Below, one piece after another: positions 1 to 8,374 of a stretch of DNA of 29,120 bases (within the stretch, counting starts at the first letter, position 1; every line of letters begins with the position of its first letter). The position numbers and the translations under genes were made by a program. Source of the DNA: Bacteroidales bacterium (lineage in GTDB: Bacteria > Bacteroidota > Bacteroidia > Bacteroidales > Muribaculaceae); NCBI GenBank assembly GCA_900769345.1, contig CAAGGJ010000044.1:1-29120 (forward strand), in the 5' to 3' direction. The notes beneath the pieces were generated by a model. That model worked only from the letters and a program-made list of their open reading frames with translations, had not been told where the DNA came from and did no database searches.

Positions 1-33
1 GAGCAAATCAAACAAATGCTACCATACTATTAC

Positions 34-67
34 AAAAAATCTCACGAATAACCTCGTGAGATTTTTT
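34..67. terminator. Bidirectional intrinsic terminator at left edge
   Basis: A perfect 14-bp stem (34-47 with 54-67) encloses a 6-nt loop. The outer stem is A-rich on the left and T-rich on the right, so a U-run follows the GC-containing stem on either strand. It probably ends a plus-strand gene lying left of the window. It could also catch read-through from the minus-strand GH2 gene, which already has its own hairpin at 163-200. Bases 1-33 hold nothing I can identify. Confidence 0.85.
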
Positions 68-162
68 TGAATTGAGCCTGACGGCTTATTTCGGATGCTT
101 ACATATAGTTTTGTCCGACAAGTCTGAAGCCCCCTATCAGCCCCACGCCCGACAAAAAGCCA

Positions 163-200
163 AGGCGGAAGGCAAGCCACTTGCAGCAAGCCTTCCGCCT
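163..200 (-). terminator. Intrinsic terminator downstream of the GH2 gene
   Basis: A perfect 11-bp GC-rich stem (163-173 with 190-200) encloses a 16-nt loop. On the minus strand it is followed by TTGGCTTTTTG, a U-rich tail. It begins about 36 nt after the stop codon of the GH2 enzyme, the right place for that gene's terminator. Bases 68-162 contain nothing else I can support. Confidence 0.75.
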
Positions 201-235
201 CGGGGATATTTCGGGATTGATTATCCGCTCAGGGA

Positions 236-2668
236 TTATTTCACATCGATAGATATTGTCACGGGCTTCACTCCGGCGGCCTTGGCAGTAAATTCTATCT
301 TGCCGGCTTGCTTGCCCGACTTGACGATTGCCGTCAATGCGCCGCTGAAGAGGTTCATTTCTTTGCCTTGGAATGGCAACAAGCATGTGGGATCGCCATT
401 GGCTGTTGCCAGATACTCGCCCGCACCGGTCACATCAAATCGCACCAGTCGGCTGTCGGTAGGCACCAAATTGCCATCACGGTCAGCCACTTGCACGGTA
501 ACGTATGCCAAGTCTTCACCATTGGCTGACAGAGTGCTGTGGTTAACTGTAGCCACCAAGTGGTGTGCCTTGCCTGCGGTTTTCACCACTTTCTCAGCCG
601 CTTTATTGCCTTGGGCATCGTATGCCACCACTTTCAGTTCGCCTGGCGCATATTTCACCTCATTCCACATCAAACGATAGCGATTGAGCACAGTTGAATC
701 GTTTTTCTCGCGAATGCCTTGGCTCTTGCCGTTGATGAAGAGTTCTGCCTTAGGATAAGATGTATATACAAACACTGGAGTCACTTCGCCCTCACGGCCT
801 TTCCAGTTCCAGTGTGGCAAGATGTGCAATGTGGCATCTTCGGTGTTCCACTTCGAGCGATATAGGTAATAGCGGTCTTTAGGCAACGATGCCAAATCGA
901 TTATTCCGAACACGCTGCTGTGATTTGGCCATGCATCGGTGTCGTAGGGCGTTGGCTCGCCGAGGTAATCAAAACCGGTCCATACAAACTGGCCTATCAT
1001 CCATGGCAAATCGTCGTCAGCAGCGAAGTCGTAGTCGGGAATGTTCGACCAATAGCAATATTCGAGGTCGTACGACGAACTTTGATGATTGGGGTACATA
1101 GCGCCGAACTTTTGCTCTACGGGGAACATATACACTCCGCGCGACGACACGGTGGAAGCTGTCTCCGAGCCCAAGATGATGTGCTGCGGCAGTTTGCCGT
1201 AGGCTTCGTTGTAGCGTTTTACCTTATAGTTAAATCCTGGAATGTCGAGTGCAGCAGCAAAACCGTTCGTTGTAACGGCGTCAAACTGGTCCATGCCGCA
1301 GGTCACCGGGCGTGTAGGGTCTTCGCGGTGGCAGATGTTCTGCAAGAAGTTCATCTCAGCCACGCCGTCGGGTCCCCACTGGCTTGGCACCTCATTACCC
1401 ACGCTCCACATCACCACAGAGGCATTGTTGCGATAGTGATGAAGCATATTCACCATGTCGCGCTCTGCCCACTCGGCAAATATCGAACCGTAGCCGTTGC
1501 GGCACTTTGGTCGGAATGCCCAGTCGTCGAAGGGCTCTATCATCATCATGAAGCCCATCTCGTCGCAGAGTTCTACAAGCTCGGGGGCAGGCATATTATG
1601 CGATGTGCGAATGGCGTTGCAACCCATATCCTTAAGCATCTCGAGCTGATGGCGAATAGCCGAGCGATTAACGGCAGCACCGAGCGGACCAAGGTCGTGG
1701 TGATTGCACACACCGCGGAATTTAGTCACTTTGCCGTTCAAGAAGAAGCCTTTTTCGGGGATATATTCCAATTTGCGCACGCCTATTCGGGTCTTGTAGC
1801 AGTCGCGCTCTTTGCCGTCCTTGAGAAGTCGAGTCACCACGGTGTAGAGATAAGGTGTCTCGGGTGACCAAAGCTTGGGATTGCTCAGAGTGATATTTTG
1901 TATAGAGGGCTGGTCGCCGTTGATAGTGTGCAAGGTGTTGTTCTCTCCCACTTTACTGCCATCGGCAGCGAGGATTAGTGTGCGGACCTCTATCTTGTCG
2001 CCCTTCTCGGCGCCCACTATGCGAGTGCGCACATTCACGGTGGCGTAGTCGCTCTTCACATTGGGCGTAGTGATGTATGTACCCCACACCGGCACGTGTA
2101 TCTTATCGGTCACCACCAGATGTACATTTCTAAAGAGTCCGGCTCCGGGATACCAGCGCGACGATTCGGGATAATTTTCCAAATTGACTTGCAACGTGTT
2201 TTCACCGGCCTTTACGGCATCGTCGATGCACAGATGGAATGAGTTGTAGCCGAAAGCCCAGCCACCTACGTCCTTACCGTTAACTTTCACTTGTGCATTG
2301 CTCATAGCGCCATCGAACACCAGCGTAACACTCTTGCCTTCCACCTCTGCCACGCCGAATGTGGTGCGATACTCGCCCTTACCCACATATGGCAGGCCTC
2401 CGGTACGACCGGTCTTTACAGTCTTCTCGGTTTCGCCGTTTTGTTCCACAGCCACCACCTGAAGGTCGTTGCTGCGGTCGAACGGACCGTAAATAGCCCA
2501 ATCATGCGGCACCGTCACCGTTTGCCACTGTGTGCCTGCATCGGCAGTGCCCTTAGTGAAGCGCCATCCCTCAGTGAGTGTGGTCTCACTGCGATTTGCA
2601 GCACTCAACGAGGGCATTATTGCCACTGCAAGCGCTATTGATAGGATAGTTTTCATTCTATTTTTCAT
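236..2668 (-). CDS. Secreted glycoside hydrolase family 2, beta-galactosidase type
   Basis: An 810-residue GH2 enzyme expected to release a terminal beta-linked sugar, most likely galactose, in the periplasm or at the cell surface. Residues 1-24 form a signal peptide ending at SLSAA. Next come the jelly-roll sugar-binding domain, an Ig-like domain, and a TIM barrel from about residue 310. The acid/base Glu is in SVGNEV (about E426) and the nucleophile Glu in ILGSET (about E502). The C-terminus has a DUF4982-like module (ELFINGKSQG) and an Ig-like GH2 domain 5. A second Met at codon 5 (2656) is an equally possible start. No exact TAnnTTTG box precedes it; the nearest is TAGCCTTG at 2788-2795 (minus). 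Substrate is inferred from family only, and beta-glucuronidase or another GH2 specificity cannot be excluded. Nothing ties it to starch, so it looks independent of the adjacent Sus genes. Confidence 0.9.
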   Translation of the reverse strand: MKNRMKTILSIALAVAIMPSLSAANRSETTLTEGWRFTKGTADAGTQWQTVTVPHDWAIYGPFDRSNDLQVVAVEQNGETEKTVKTGRTGGLPYVGKGEYRTTFGVAEVEGKSVTLVFDGAMSNAQVKVNGKDVGGWAFGYNSFHLCIDDAVKAGENTLQVNLENYPESSRWYPGAGLFRNVHLVVTDKIHVPVWGTYITTPNVKSDYATVNVRTRIVGAEKGDKIEVRTLILAADGSKVGENNTLHTINGDQPSIQNITLSNPKLWSPETPYLYTVVTRLLKDGKERDCYKTRIGVRKLEYIPEKGFFLNGKVTKFRGVCNHHDLGPLGAAVNRSAIRHQLEMLKDMGCNAIRTSHNMPAPELVELCDEMGFMMMIEPFDDWAFRPKCRNGYGSIFAEWAERDMVNMLHHYRNNASVVMWSVGNEVPSQWGPDGVAEMNFLQNICHREDPTRPVTCGMDQFDAVTTNGFAAALDIPGFNYKVKRYNEAYGKLPQHIILGSETASTVSSRGVYMFPVEQKFGAMYPNHQSSSYDLEYCYWSNIPDYDFAADDDLPWMIGQFVWTGFDYLGEPTPYDTDAWPNHSSVFGIIDLASLPKDRYYLYRSKWNTEDATLHILPHWNWKGREGEVTPVFVYTSYPKAELFINGKSQGIREKNDSTVLNRYRLMWNEVKYAPGELKVVAYDAQGNKAAEKVVKTAGKAHHLVATVNHSTLSANGEDLAYVTVQVADRDGNLVPTDSRLVRFDVTGAGEYLATANGDPTCLLPFQGKEMNLFSGALTAIVKSGKQAGKIEFTAKAAGVKPVTISIDVK

Positions 2669-2745
2669 ATTTTGCGGTTACTTCTCGCCGACACTCACCA
2701 TTTAGCTGCATCAGCTCGATAAAATGTCTGTTATATGCTAAAAAT

Positions 2746-2786
2746 GCTACCCGATATTCATAATTCGCTTATTGCAATCGGGTAGC
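2746..2786. repeat. Inverted repeat upstream of the GH2 gene
   Basis: A perfect 10-bp inverted repeat (GCTACCCGAT at 2746-2755, ATCGGGTAGC at 2777-2786) has a 21-nt AT-rich spacer. It lies about 80-120 bp before the GH2 start. It could be an operator for the GH2 gene or a hairpin ending ompA transcription; the long spacer and the lack of a U-run favour a protein-binding site. Confidence 0.4.
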
Positions 2787-2815
2787 ACAAGGCTAATAAT
2801 TTCCAACACCTTTGC

Positions 2816-2843
2816 CCGGCGGCAAAAAAAGTGAAGCCGCCGG
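2816..2843 (-). terminator. GC-rich hairpin after ompA
   Basis: An 8-bp GC stem (CCGGCGGC at 2816-2823, GCCGCCGG at 2836-2843) starts 24 nt past the ompA stop. The T-run is in the 12-nt loop rather than after the stem, so this is an atypical terminator or a 3'-end stabilising hairpin. Confidence 0.45.
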
Positions 2844-2866
2844 AGATGTTGAAGATAAACACTGAA

Positions 2867-3973
2867 TTACTTACCTATGATAATGACGCAACGGTTCTTA
2901 TCGTTTTCAGCAAATGGTTGCACTTTATCACCATGACCGGTTACCACCATGCGGCTTGCTGACACGCCCTTGTTTTCAAGAGCCTTTGCCACCTTTTGTG
3001 CACGCTGGAGTGCATACTTTTGGTTAACGCGTTCGTTACCTGTGCCCTTATCGGCATATCCGTCGATGGTAATTTGCTTGCCTGAATACTTCTTGCACCA
3101 TTCCACTACCTTGTTGAGGATGATTTCATTGCCTACAGGGTCTGATTCGCGGATTTCGAAGAAGATAGTTTCGTTCAACGGTTCTTCCTTAACCACAGGC
3201 TTTGGTGCAGGTGCAGGAGCAGGTGCAGGAGCAGGTGCGGGTTCGGGCTCTACTACTGGTTCCGGTGTCGGTTCGGGTGCTGGTTCGTACACGGGTTCTG
3301 CCTTCTTAGCCTTAGGACCACCAAAGCGGAATGTCAAACCCACCAATGCCGACAACTGCCAGTCGCACTTGTTGTTGATTTTCTGATTGAAGCGGTCGTT
3401 CTTATAGTTACCGTCGATTTCGAGGCTTATGCCCACGTGGCGATCAAACATATACTCAAATTGAGTACCTACGCGGCCATTGAAGGTAGTAGCACGCTTT
3501 GAGTGCAAGCCATATTCGTTGTATGGCATCTGTGCGCGTACCGATTCATATTCATCGTAGTCCCAAGTGTGGTTAACACCGAAACCCACTATCATGTTCC
3601 AGTTGAAGTTCTGGCTTGCACGCTTTGGGTTGAAGATGTTAAGCATATTGAAAAGAAGGTCGGCGTCACCTGTGAAGTATTTCTGCTTGTAGGTGCCTAC
3701 ATTAGGATAACCGCCCTTGATTTCAAAGCCCTGGAAGTGCAAACGCGCTCCCAATTGTGGTGCAAAGAAGCGTCCCACCGACACTGCAAAGTTCGGAGTA
3801 ATCAACTTATCCATCTTATAGTTGGTGAATGTTAGTTGACCACCTGCTTGCAATGTAATGAAGTTGTGTGGATACCAATTGTCGCTTTCTTTCTCAGCTT
3901 CCTGAGCGAATGCCGAATTGCCTACACATAGCAACATTGCGAATGCTGCAGCAAATTTCATTAATTTTTTCAT
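2867..3973 (-). CDS. OmpA-family outer membrane protein
   Basis: A 368-residue protein that likely links the outer membrane to peptidoglycan. Residues 1-23 are a signal peptide (cleavage after SAFA). Residues 30 to about 222 alternate aromatic/hydrophobic and polar positions like an eight-stranded beta-barrel and end in the strand GLTFRFGG. A Pro/Ala/Glu-rich linker covers about 225-265. The C-terminal OmpA peptidoglycan-binding domain (about 270-368) includes ITIDGYADKGTGNERVNQKY and the RAQKVAKAL helix. It follows the Sus-locus amylase by 90 bp on the same strand, but this domain layout is a general envelope protein of Bacteroidales, so I infer separate function. No clear -7 box was found; TAATTTTA at 4044-4051 (minus) is the closest. 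Confidence 0.9.
   Translation of the reverse strand: MKKLMKFAAAFAMLLCVGNSAFAQEAEKESDNWYPHNFITLQAGGQLTFTNYKMDKLITPNFAVSVGRFFAPQLGARLHFQGFEIKGGYPNVGTYKQKYFTGDADLLFNMLNIFNPKRASQNFNWNMIVGFGVNHTWDYDEYESVRAQMPYNEYGLHSKRATTFNGRVGTQFEYMFDRHVGISLEIDGNYKNDRFNQKINNKCDWQLSALVGLTFRFGGPKAKKAEPVYEPAPEPTPEPVVEPEPAPAPAPAPAPAPKPVVKEEPLNETIFFEIRESDPVGNEIILNKVVEWCKKYSGKQITIDGYADKGTGNERVNQKYALQRAQKVAKALENKGVSASRMVVTGHGDKVQPFAENDKNRCVIIIGK
3204..3239 (-). repeat. Six-bp tandem repeat coding the Pro-Ala linker of OmpA
   Basis: Six consecutive 6-bp units of the form GGWGCR on the plus strand code alternating Ala-Pro in the minus-strand OmpA linker. Units stay in frame whatever their number, so slippage would change only linker length. 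Confidence 0.7.
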
Positions 3974-4008
3974 ATCTATTAGTTTTAATTTTTTTTCTTT
4001 CCTTACTT

Positions 4009-4035
4009 CCGCCGCTCAGCCTACGCTACGGGCGG
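4009..4035. other. Hairpin between amylase and ompA
   Basis: CCGCC (4009-4013) pairs with GGCGG (4031-4035) in an otherwise AT-rich 90-bp gap. TTTT follows on the plus strand only. It may slow or end transcription leaving the Sus operon, but the short stem makes this weak. Confidence 0.3.
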
Positions 4036-4063
4036 TTTTGCTTTAAAATTATTGTTTTGTCTG

Positions 4064-5578
4064 CTATTTTACAAGCACTTTCTCTGCCTTCGAGCCCACT
4101 TTCACTATGTAGATGCCCTTAGCAAGCGATATGCTGCTCTCGGTGTCGGCATTTTGTGCCATCTGCTTGCCATCGGTGCTGTAGACGCGCACTTGATCTC
4201 CGTTTGGATTAATCACATAGATTCCGCCTTCTACCACGCCTACGCTTGTCGCTTTCGAGTCGCTTTGCACGCTCTCCATGCCGGCACATGCATCATCGAG
4301 GTAATAGCGCCAGTTAAATCCCGATGCCACCATAGTGTAACCCTCCGGGGCGGCAGTAGGTGCTGACGAACCTACGCGGCATATCAATGTGCCGTGCTTA
4401 CCCTTTGAGTACGACTCATAATAGGTGGAACGCTGTGTGACTGTAACATCGCTTTCGCTGGTGATGCCTGCGCGCTTACGTATGGCTATTTGCTTGTTGA
4501 TAGTGGGCTTATACGAGCCGTTCCAGTGAGGGAAGAACACGCATGGTATACCGGGCGATGCCAAAAGCACTGCATAGGCTTGCGACACTTCTCCGGTGTA
4601 TTTGCTACCATCGCGATAGGAGTCGTGATTGTCGACAAAGGTCACAGCAAAGCGACGATAGTTGGCATGGTGTATCATACCTGCCGGACGCCAAGCGGTA
4701 TTGTCTTCTATCCACGACATTTTGCCAAAATTGCTCTTCGCCAAGCCGTCGTTGAAGATAGCATACTTGGCAGGGAAGTCAAATGCCATCGATTTCTTGC
4801 CAGTGCCGTCAATCCATGCAGCCACTTTGTCGTAGCTGCCGTCCCAGTACTCTCCCACCGAGAGATATGGCTTCGAAGCATCGTTATATATGCCCACATA
4901 TTGGGCACCGAACCCCTTCACAAGGTCGTAGCGCCATCCATCATATCCCATCTCGCCCTTGAGCCAGTTGAGATAGGCCTTGATGTCGTTTTGCACATAT
5001 TCCGAGGTGTGATCCAGGTCGCGCGCTCCGCTCCAGTTGTCGCCGGTATCGGCTGCACCCGTGGCTGTGCCATATTCCTTACCTGCACTGCTGTCGGTGT
5101 TAACCTCATCGGTTTTGCACACATGTGCTGCCGTAAGTTGATAGGTGCCATAAGTGCCGAAGTTATCTACCGGGAATGTTACCCAACTGGTGTAACCGGC
5201 GCGGTGGTTTACCACGATGTCGGCTATCACCTTCAAGCCATTGTCGTGAAGAGTGCTTATCAATGTCTTCAGGTCGGCTGCAGTGCCCCAGCAGCTGTTT
5301 TGATTGTTCCAGATGCGTGGGTGGTAACCTACATTGGTCTCTCCTACTGCTGTGTAGCCTTCAGCCGATGCCGAAGGTGGCAACCATATGCAGGTGAAAT
5401 TTTCGCCAAGTTCCGCTGCCATCGATGTTAGCTGAGTCCAGCCGGTCACTTTCTGCGAGTCCCAATAGAAGCCTTGTAGCATCACGTCCTCACTCTGTTC
5501 GGGAGCTTGGGCTTTGATGCCGCCTATGGTAATCACACTCATTGCCAATAACAATATTGCAGACTTGTAATTTAGCAT
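4064..5578 (-). CDS. Secreted GH13 alpha-amylase with C-terminal sorting tail, in the susG position
   Basis: A 504-residue endo-acting alpha-amylase. I place the start at 5578, not the upstream in-frame ATG at 5656, because MLNYKSAILLLAMSV to GIKAQ is then a normal signal peptide. The upstream ATG would put a hydrophilic stretch first and lies inside a hairpin. All four GH13 regions are present: DIVVNH; GWRYDLVKG (nucleophile about D218); SVGEYW (acid/base about E243); FVDNHDS (about D319). The opening VMLQGFYWDS and the C-terminal beta domain resemble plant/archaeal alpha-amylases rather than SusG. The last about 70 residues (VYSTDGKQM, then KGIYIVKVGSKAEKVLVK) match a type A sorting domain of type IX secretion, so export to the surface or medium is inferred. 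There is no lipobox Cys. It is the last gene of the susB-to-amylase run. Confidence 0.92.
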   Translation of the reverse strand: MLNYKSAILLLAMSVITIGGIKAQAPEQSEDVMLQGFYWDSQKVTGWTQLTSMAAELGENFTCIWLPPSASAEGYTAVGETNVGYHPRIWNNQNSCWGTAADLKTLISTLHDNGLKVIADIVVNHRAGYTSWVTFPVDNFGTYGTYQLTAAHVCKTDEVNTDSSAGKEYGTATGAADTGDNWSGARDLDHTSEYVQNDIKAYLNWLKGEMGYDGWRYDLVKGFGAQYVGIYNDASKPYLSVGEYWDGSYDKVAAWIDGTGKKSMAFDFPAKYAIFNDGLAKSNFGKMSWIEDNTAWRPAGMIHHANYRRFAVTFVDNHDSYRDGSKYTGEVSQAYAVLLASPGIPCVFFPHWNGSYKPTINKQIAIRKRAGITSESDVTVTQRSTYYESYSKGKHGTLICRVGSSAPTAAPEGYTMVASGFNWRYYLDDACAGMESVQSDSKATSVGVVEGGIYVINPNGDQVRVYSTDGKQMAQNADTESSISLAKGIYIVKVGSKAEKVLVK

Positions 5579-5610
5579 TTCGTCAATTCTTAAAGCTTTC
5601 TTTATTAGGT

Positions 5611-5667
5611 AAAAAGTTGTGGGGAAGCATCGCTGCTCTCCTGTTTGGCATCTCACCTCCCCACAAC
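5611..5667 (-). terminator. Terminator-like hairpin between susF and the amylase
   Basis: A perfect 10-bp stem (GTTGTGGGGA at 5616-5625, TCCCCACAAC at 5658-5667) encloses a 32-nt loop that can itself fold a small AGCA/TGCT hairpin. On the minus strand the stem is followed directly by TTTTT. It starts 28 nt after the susF stop and ends 33 nt before the amylase start. No -7 box follows it, so the amylase seems to depend on read-through. Confidence 0.65.
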
Positions 5668-5694
5668 GGAAGGTTATTCTCGTTTAGCCTGAGC

Positions 5695-7116
5695 TTATAG
5701 AGCTTCTACTACGAATTCACCGGTAATATCGTTGAAGTAGATGTTGTAAGTGCCGGCTGGAAGTGCTATGTCGGCACCGTTTTGTGCACCTGTGCCAAAA
5801 TATGTCTTGGTAAGGTCGGCATCGCTACCCCAGTTAACAGCCCAATCGTGATTAGCTTTGAACTTAAACTTGGTATTCTCTGCAATTTCGAGATTTGAGA
5901 TATACCAGTTGTGGGTATTACTTGCAGAAACCTGAGTCATGTCAGTATTGCCCCAACCGTTGAAACCACCGGCAAGCGAAATGTTGGTATACTCTGTAGG
6001 CGATTGGTTTTCGAGCTTGATCCACTTATACGAAAGTGTAGCGAAGTCGATCGATACTGTGTAGTAACCTTTCTCAGGCGACTGGAATGCTTGTGCATTC
6101 GATGTTACAAGCGTACCCGATTCACTGCCGTCACCATCGACTGTCGAACCCATTGCTAAGTTCCAATTGCCGAAGAAATCGCTCTTCCACACCTTCATAT
6201 CCCATGCACCTGTGAAGTAAGCTGTGTAGCTCTGTTCCATCACTGTGGTTGGATAGAATGCACTCTTCAACTTGTCGCTCCAGCCGTTAGGTGTACCTAC
6301 GATAAAGTAGAGAGCCTTGGCAGGAATTACGCTGTATGTGAAGTTAACCACGTCGAGTGTGAAGATGTAAGTGCCAGCCTGCTCAACCTTCATCGATTCG
6401 CCTTCATACACGATGAAGTCGTTTGCTGCTGTTGAGCCGTTTTCGGCGCAGCCATAGAGGCCCGACCAGTCGCCTGCATCTACTGCCGACTGAGGAATGA
6501 ACTTAAACCAATCGTCGTTGCCAACAGTGATGATAGCCGACCATGTGCCGTCGCCGTTATCGCTAAGTGGAGTACAGTTGCCAATATTCCAACCTTGCGA
6601 TGTGCCGATGTAGTAGAATGCCGCATCCTTAGTTGATGCTGGAAGTGGCTTTGGAGTGTAATTAATCTTCACCGGACCTGCCACGTAAGGCACACCTTCG
6701 CCAGCTGGGCTAACTACATATAGATTTGCAGTAACTGATAGTTCGCGAGTCACTTCTGCTTGGCTTTGATAGAGTGCTGTCACTGCGCGTGCCAATGCTT
6801 CCTTGCTTACTATCACGTTATTGCCTTCTTGAGTAAACTCCAGCTCTTGAGTTTCGTTAAGAAGCACCTTAACGAACTTAGCTGTTGACCCTTCCTTTGC
6901 ATTTGGTGCATTCTGGAATTGCACAAATTCGATTTCATCGGCAGCTGTTTCATACTTAATGTCGCTCGAAACTGCCGAAATCACTGCACTTACAGCACCC
7001 TGTGGGTCTTCTGGTCCGTTCTTTTGTGGATCAGCCCAATCGGTATAGTCTTCGTTACACGACACCATGCCCATCGACGCTGCAAGAATGCTAACATATA
7101 AAAATATCTTTTTCAT
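5695..7116 (-). CDS. susF: SusF-like starch-binding outer membrane lipoprotein
   Basis: A 473-residue lipoprotein that binds starch at the cell surface. The start at 7116 is chosen because MKKIFLYVSIL to MGMVSC gives a lipoprotein signal, with Cys about residue 20 followed by Asn-Glu-Asp. Upstream Met at 7161 only adds a hydrophilic leader. After an Ig-like SusE/SusF N-terminal domain come three similar beta-sandwich modules starting near residues 163 (YYIGTSQGW), 265 (YFIVGTPNGW) and 374 (SLAGGFNGW). Each has several Trp residues suited to stacking on glucose rings. Three modules and this length match SusF (SusE has two). It lies 84 bp after susE. Sequence divergence from Bacteroides SusF is expected, so the name rests on layout. 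Confidence 0.88.
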   Translation of the reverse strand: MKKIFLYVSILAASMGMVSCNEDYTDWADPQKNGPEDPQGAVSAVISAVSSDIKYETAADEIEFVQFQNAPNAKEGSTAKFVKVLLNETQELEFTQEGNNVIVSKEALARAVTALYQSQAEVTRELSVTANLYVVSPAGEGVPYVAGPVKINYTPKPLPASTKDAAFYYIGTSQGWNIGNCTPLSDNGDGTWSAIITVGNDDWFKFIPQSAVDAGDWSGLYGCAENGSTAANDFIVYEGESMKVEQAGTYIFTLDVVNFTYSVIPAKALYFIVGTPNGWSDKLKSAFYPTTVMEQSYTAYFTGAWDMKVWKSDFFGNWNLAMGSTVDGDGSESGTLVTSNAQAFQSPEKGYYTVSIDFATLSYKWIKLENQSPTEYTNISLAGGFNGWGNTDMTQVSASNTHNWYISNLEIAENTKFKFKANHDWAVNWGSDADLTKTYFGTGAQNGADIALPAGTYNIYFNDITGEFVVEAL

Positions 7117-7143
7117 AAAAGTATCGTTCTTATAGTTGTTTCT

Positions 7144-7184
7144 AAAGGGACCTCGCAGCACACGAGTGAGCCTTGAGGCCCTTT
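7144..7184 (-). other. Intercistronic hairpin between susE and susF
   Basis: AAAGGGACCTC (7144-7154) pairs with GAGGCCCTTT (7175-7184): ten pairs with one bulged base. The loop can form a further small stem. It lies just after the susE stop and 28 nt before susF, with no U-run directly after. Likely a partial terminator or mRNA-processing/stability element that sets the SusE:SusF ratio (inference). Confidence 0.5.
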
Positions 7185-7200
7185 GGTTTGTTTATTTCGT

Positions 7201-8352
7201 TTAGTTTTCGGTGATGCGGCCTGTGCCTGCAGTGAAATTAATATAGACGTGTCCGCCTATTGCTGCCTGCTTTGAGTAGTCGGCACCAACGTTTTCTGCC
7301 CAATTGTTTGGGATGTCCATTGTGCGATAGAAGATGTTATTATCGCCATCGAGGGTAAACTCGGTCATCCACCAGTCGATTCCGCAGTCAACGCACATAC
7401 GCAACTCGCCTGAACCTGTAAATGCAGGTGATACCCATTCGCCATCGGCTGAATCTGGTGCAGTGAACTGACCTGACTCGTTTATGCTCCAGTCGCCATT
7501 CAATGCGTTACCGATGATATAAACCTTAGCTTCGCTCATCGACAATGCGTATTGCACAGCGCCGTTTGCAATCTTAGCCTTAACTATCACTGTGTACCAT
7601 CCGCTTGCGCTCATCTTCAGGTTGCTGCCCTTGTCGCCATTTGCGCACGATGCTGCGATGTCGCCATCGAGGGTAATTTGGTCGGTACCCATATCGTTGC
7701 CCTTCCAGCCTGCGTCTGGGTTAATCTTGAACTCATCGCCCTCTGCCAAGTAAACTACTCCGTAGAAGAAGCCTTCCTTGCTGTAAGCCTGAGTGAGTGG
7801 CACAAACTTGGTCCAACCTGCCGAAGCAGCAAAGCCGCCTACGATGTGCATCTTGGTTGGCAATGTCAATTCTACCTTTGGTACATATACCTTAACCTTT
7901 GGCAATTCGATTACGTTAGATTCTGCCTTACCCAACTCGCTGTCAACATAAGTAGCAGCAGTGAGCTTTACCTTCACTGGTATTGGCTCCGACACATCAG
8001 CATCGCCAAGGAGGCCAAGCAAGGTCTCGTTAAGTTCCTTTGCAGGCACCGAAATCACTGTGCTGGTGCTTGTGGTAGGAAGTGACACAAATTCTTCGCC
8101 ATCTACGCTTACCCACACGGTGTAAACGGTAGATACAGGGAAGCCATAATCAGGCTGGCTGGTGGTAAGCTCCAGGGCATCAGAGCCTTCGAGGTCAATC
8201 ACGTTGTTGGCTGCCAATGCTGGAACATTCAATACAATCGATCTTACCGTACCTGCTCCATTAAATATAGGATTGCTATCGCGATCTTCATCGCAGCTCA
8301 CAAAGCCCACACAGGCCACTGCCAATAGCAATATATAAATTATCTTTTTCAT
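7201..8352 (-). CDS. susE: SusE-like starch-binding outer membrane lipoprotein
   Basis: A 383-residue surface lipoprotein. The signal peptide ends at GFVSC with Cys at residue 20, followed by Asp-Glu-Asp, the acidic pattern linked to surface export in Bacteroidota. An Ig-like N-terminal domain (about 21-155) is followed by two starch-binding-type modules beginning near residues 161 (KMHIVGGF) and 272 (KVYIIGNA). Both are rich in Trp. The two-module layout and length fit SusE. In the Sus system it helps hold starch near SusCD and is dispensable for growth but affects maltooligosaccharide uptake (family knowledge). It starts 22 bp after susD in the operon. Confidence 0.9.
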   Translation of the reverse strand: MKKIIYILLLAVACVGFVSCDEDRDSNPIFNGAGTVRSIVLNVPALAANNVIDLEGSDALELTTSQPDYGFPVSTVYTVWVSVDGEEFVSLPTTSTSTVISVPAKELNETLLGLLGDADVSEPIPVKVKLTAATYVDSELGKAESNVIELPKVKVYVPKVELTLPTKMHIVGGFAASAGWTKFVPLTQAYSKEGFFYGVVYLAEGDEFKINPDAGWKGNDMGTDQITLDGDIAASCANGDKGSNLKMSASGWYTVIVKAKIANGAVQYALSMSEAKVYIIGNALNGDWSINESGQFTAPDSADGEWVSPAFTGSGELRMCVDCGIDWWMTEFTLDGDNNIFYRTMDIPNNWAENVGADYSKQAAIGGHVYINFTAGTGRITEN

Positions 8353-8374
8353 GTTACGTTCTTCTGATTAGAGA

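Noticed and set aside
920..1867. A 315-codon open frame on the plus strand inside the GH2 gene
   Set aside because: It is antisense to a clear enzyme with intact catalytic motifs, has low-complexity shadow composition and no recognisable domain or promoter.
3204..3239. CRISPR or tandem-repeat array
   Set aside because: The short repeat is in frame within ompA and encodes the Pro-Ala linker; there are no spacers.
236..3973. GH2 and OmpA genes as part of the starch operon
   Set aside because: They share the strand, but neither has a starch role, and hairpins lie between amylase, ompA and the GH2 gene; shared regulation is not supported.
4490..5431. A 313-codon plus-strand open frame inside the alpha-amylase gene
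   Set aside because: Antisense shadow of a gene with all GH13 motifs; the translation is Ala/Val/Ile/His-rich noise.
5579..5656. Amylase start at the upstream ATG (5656)
   Set aside because: It would place 26 polar residues before a normal signal peptide and lies inside the terminator-like hairpin.
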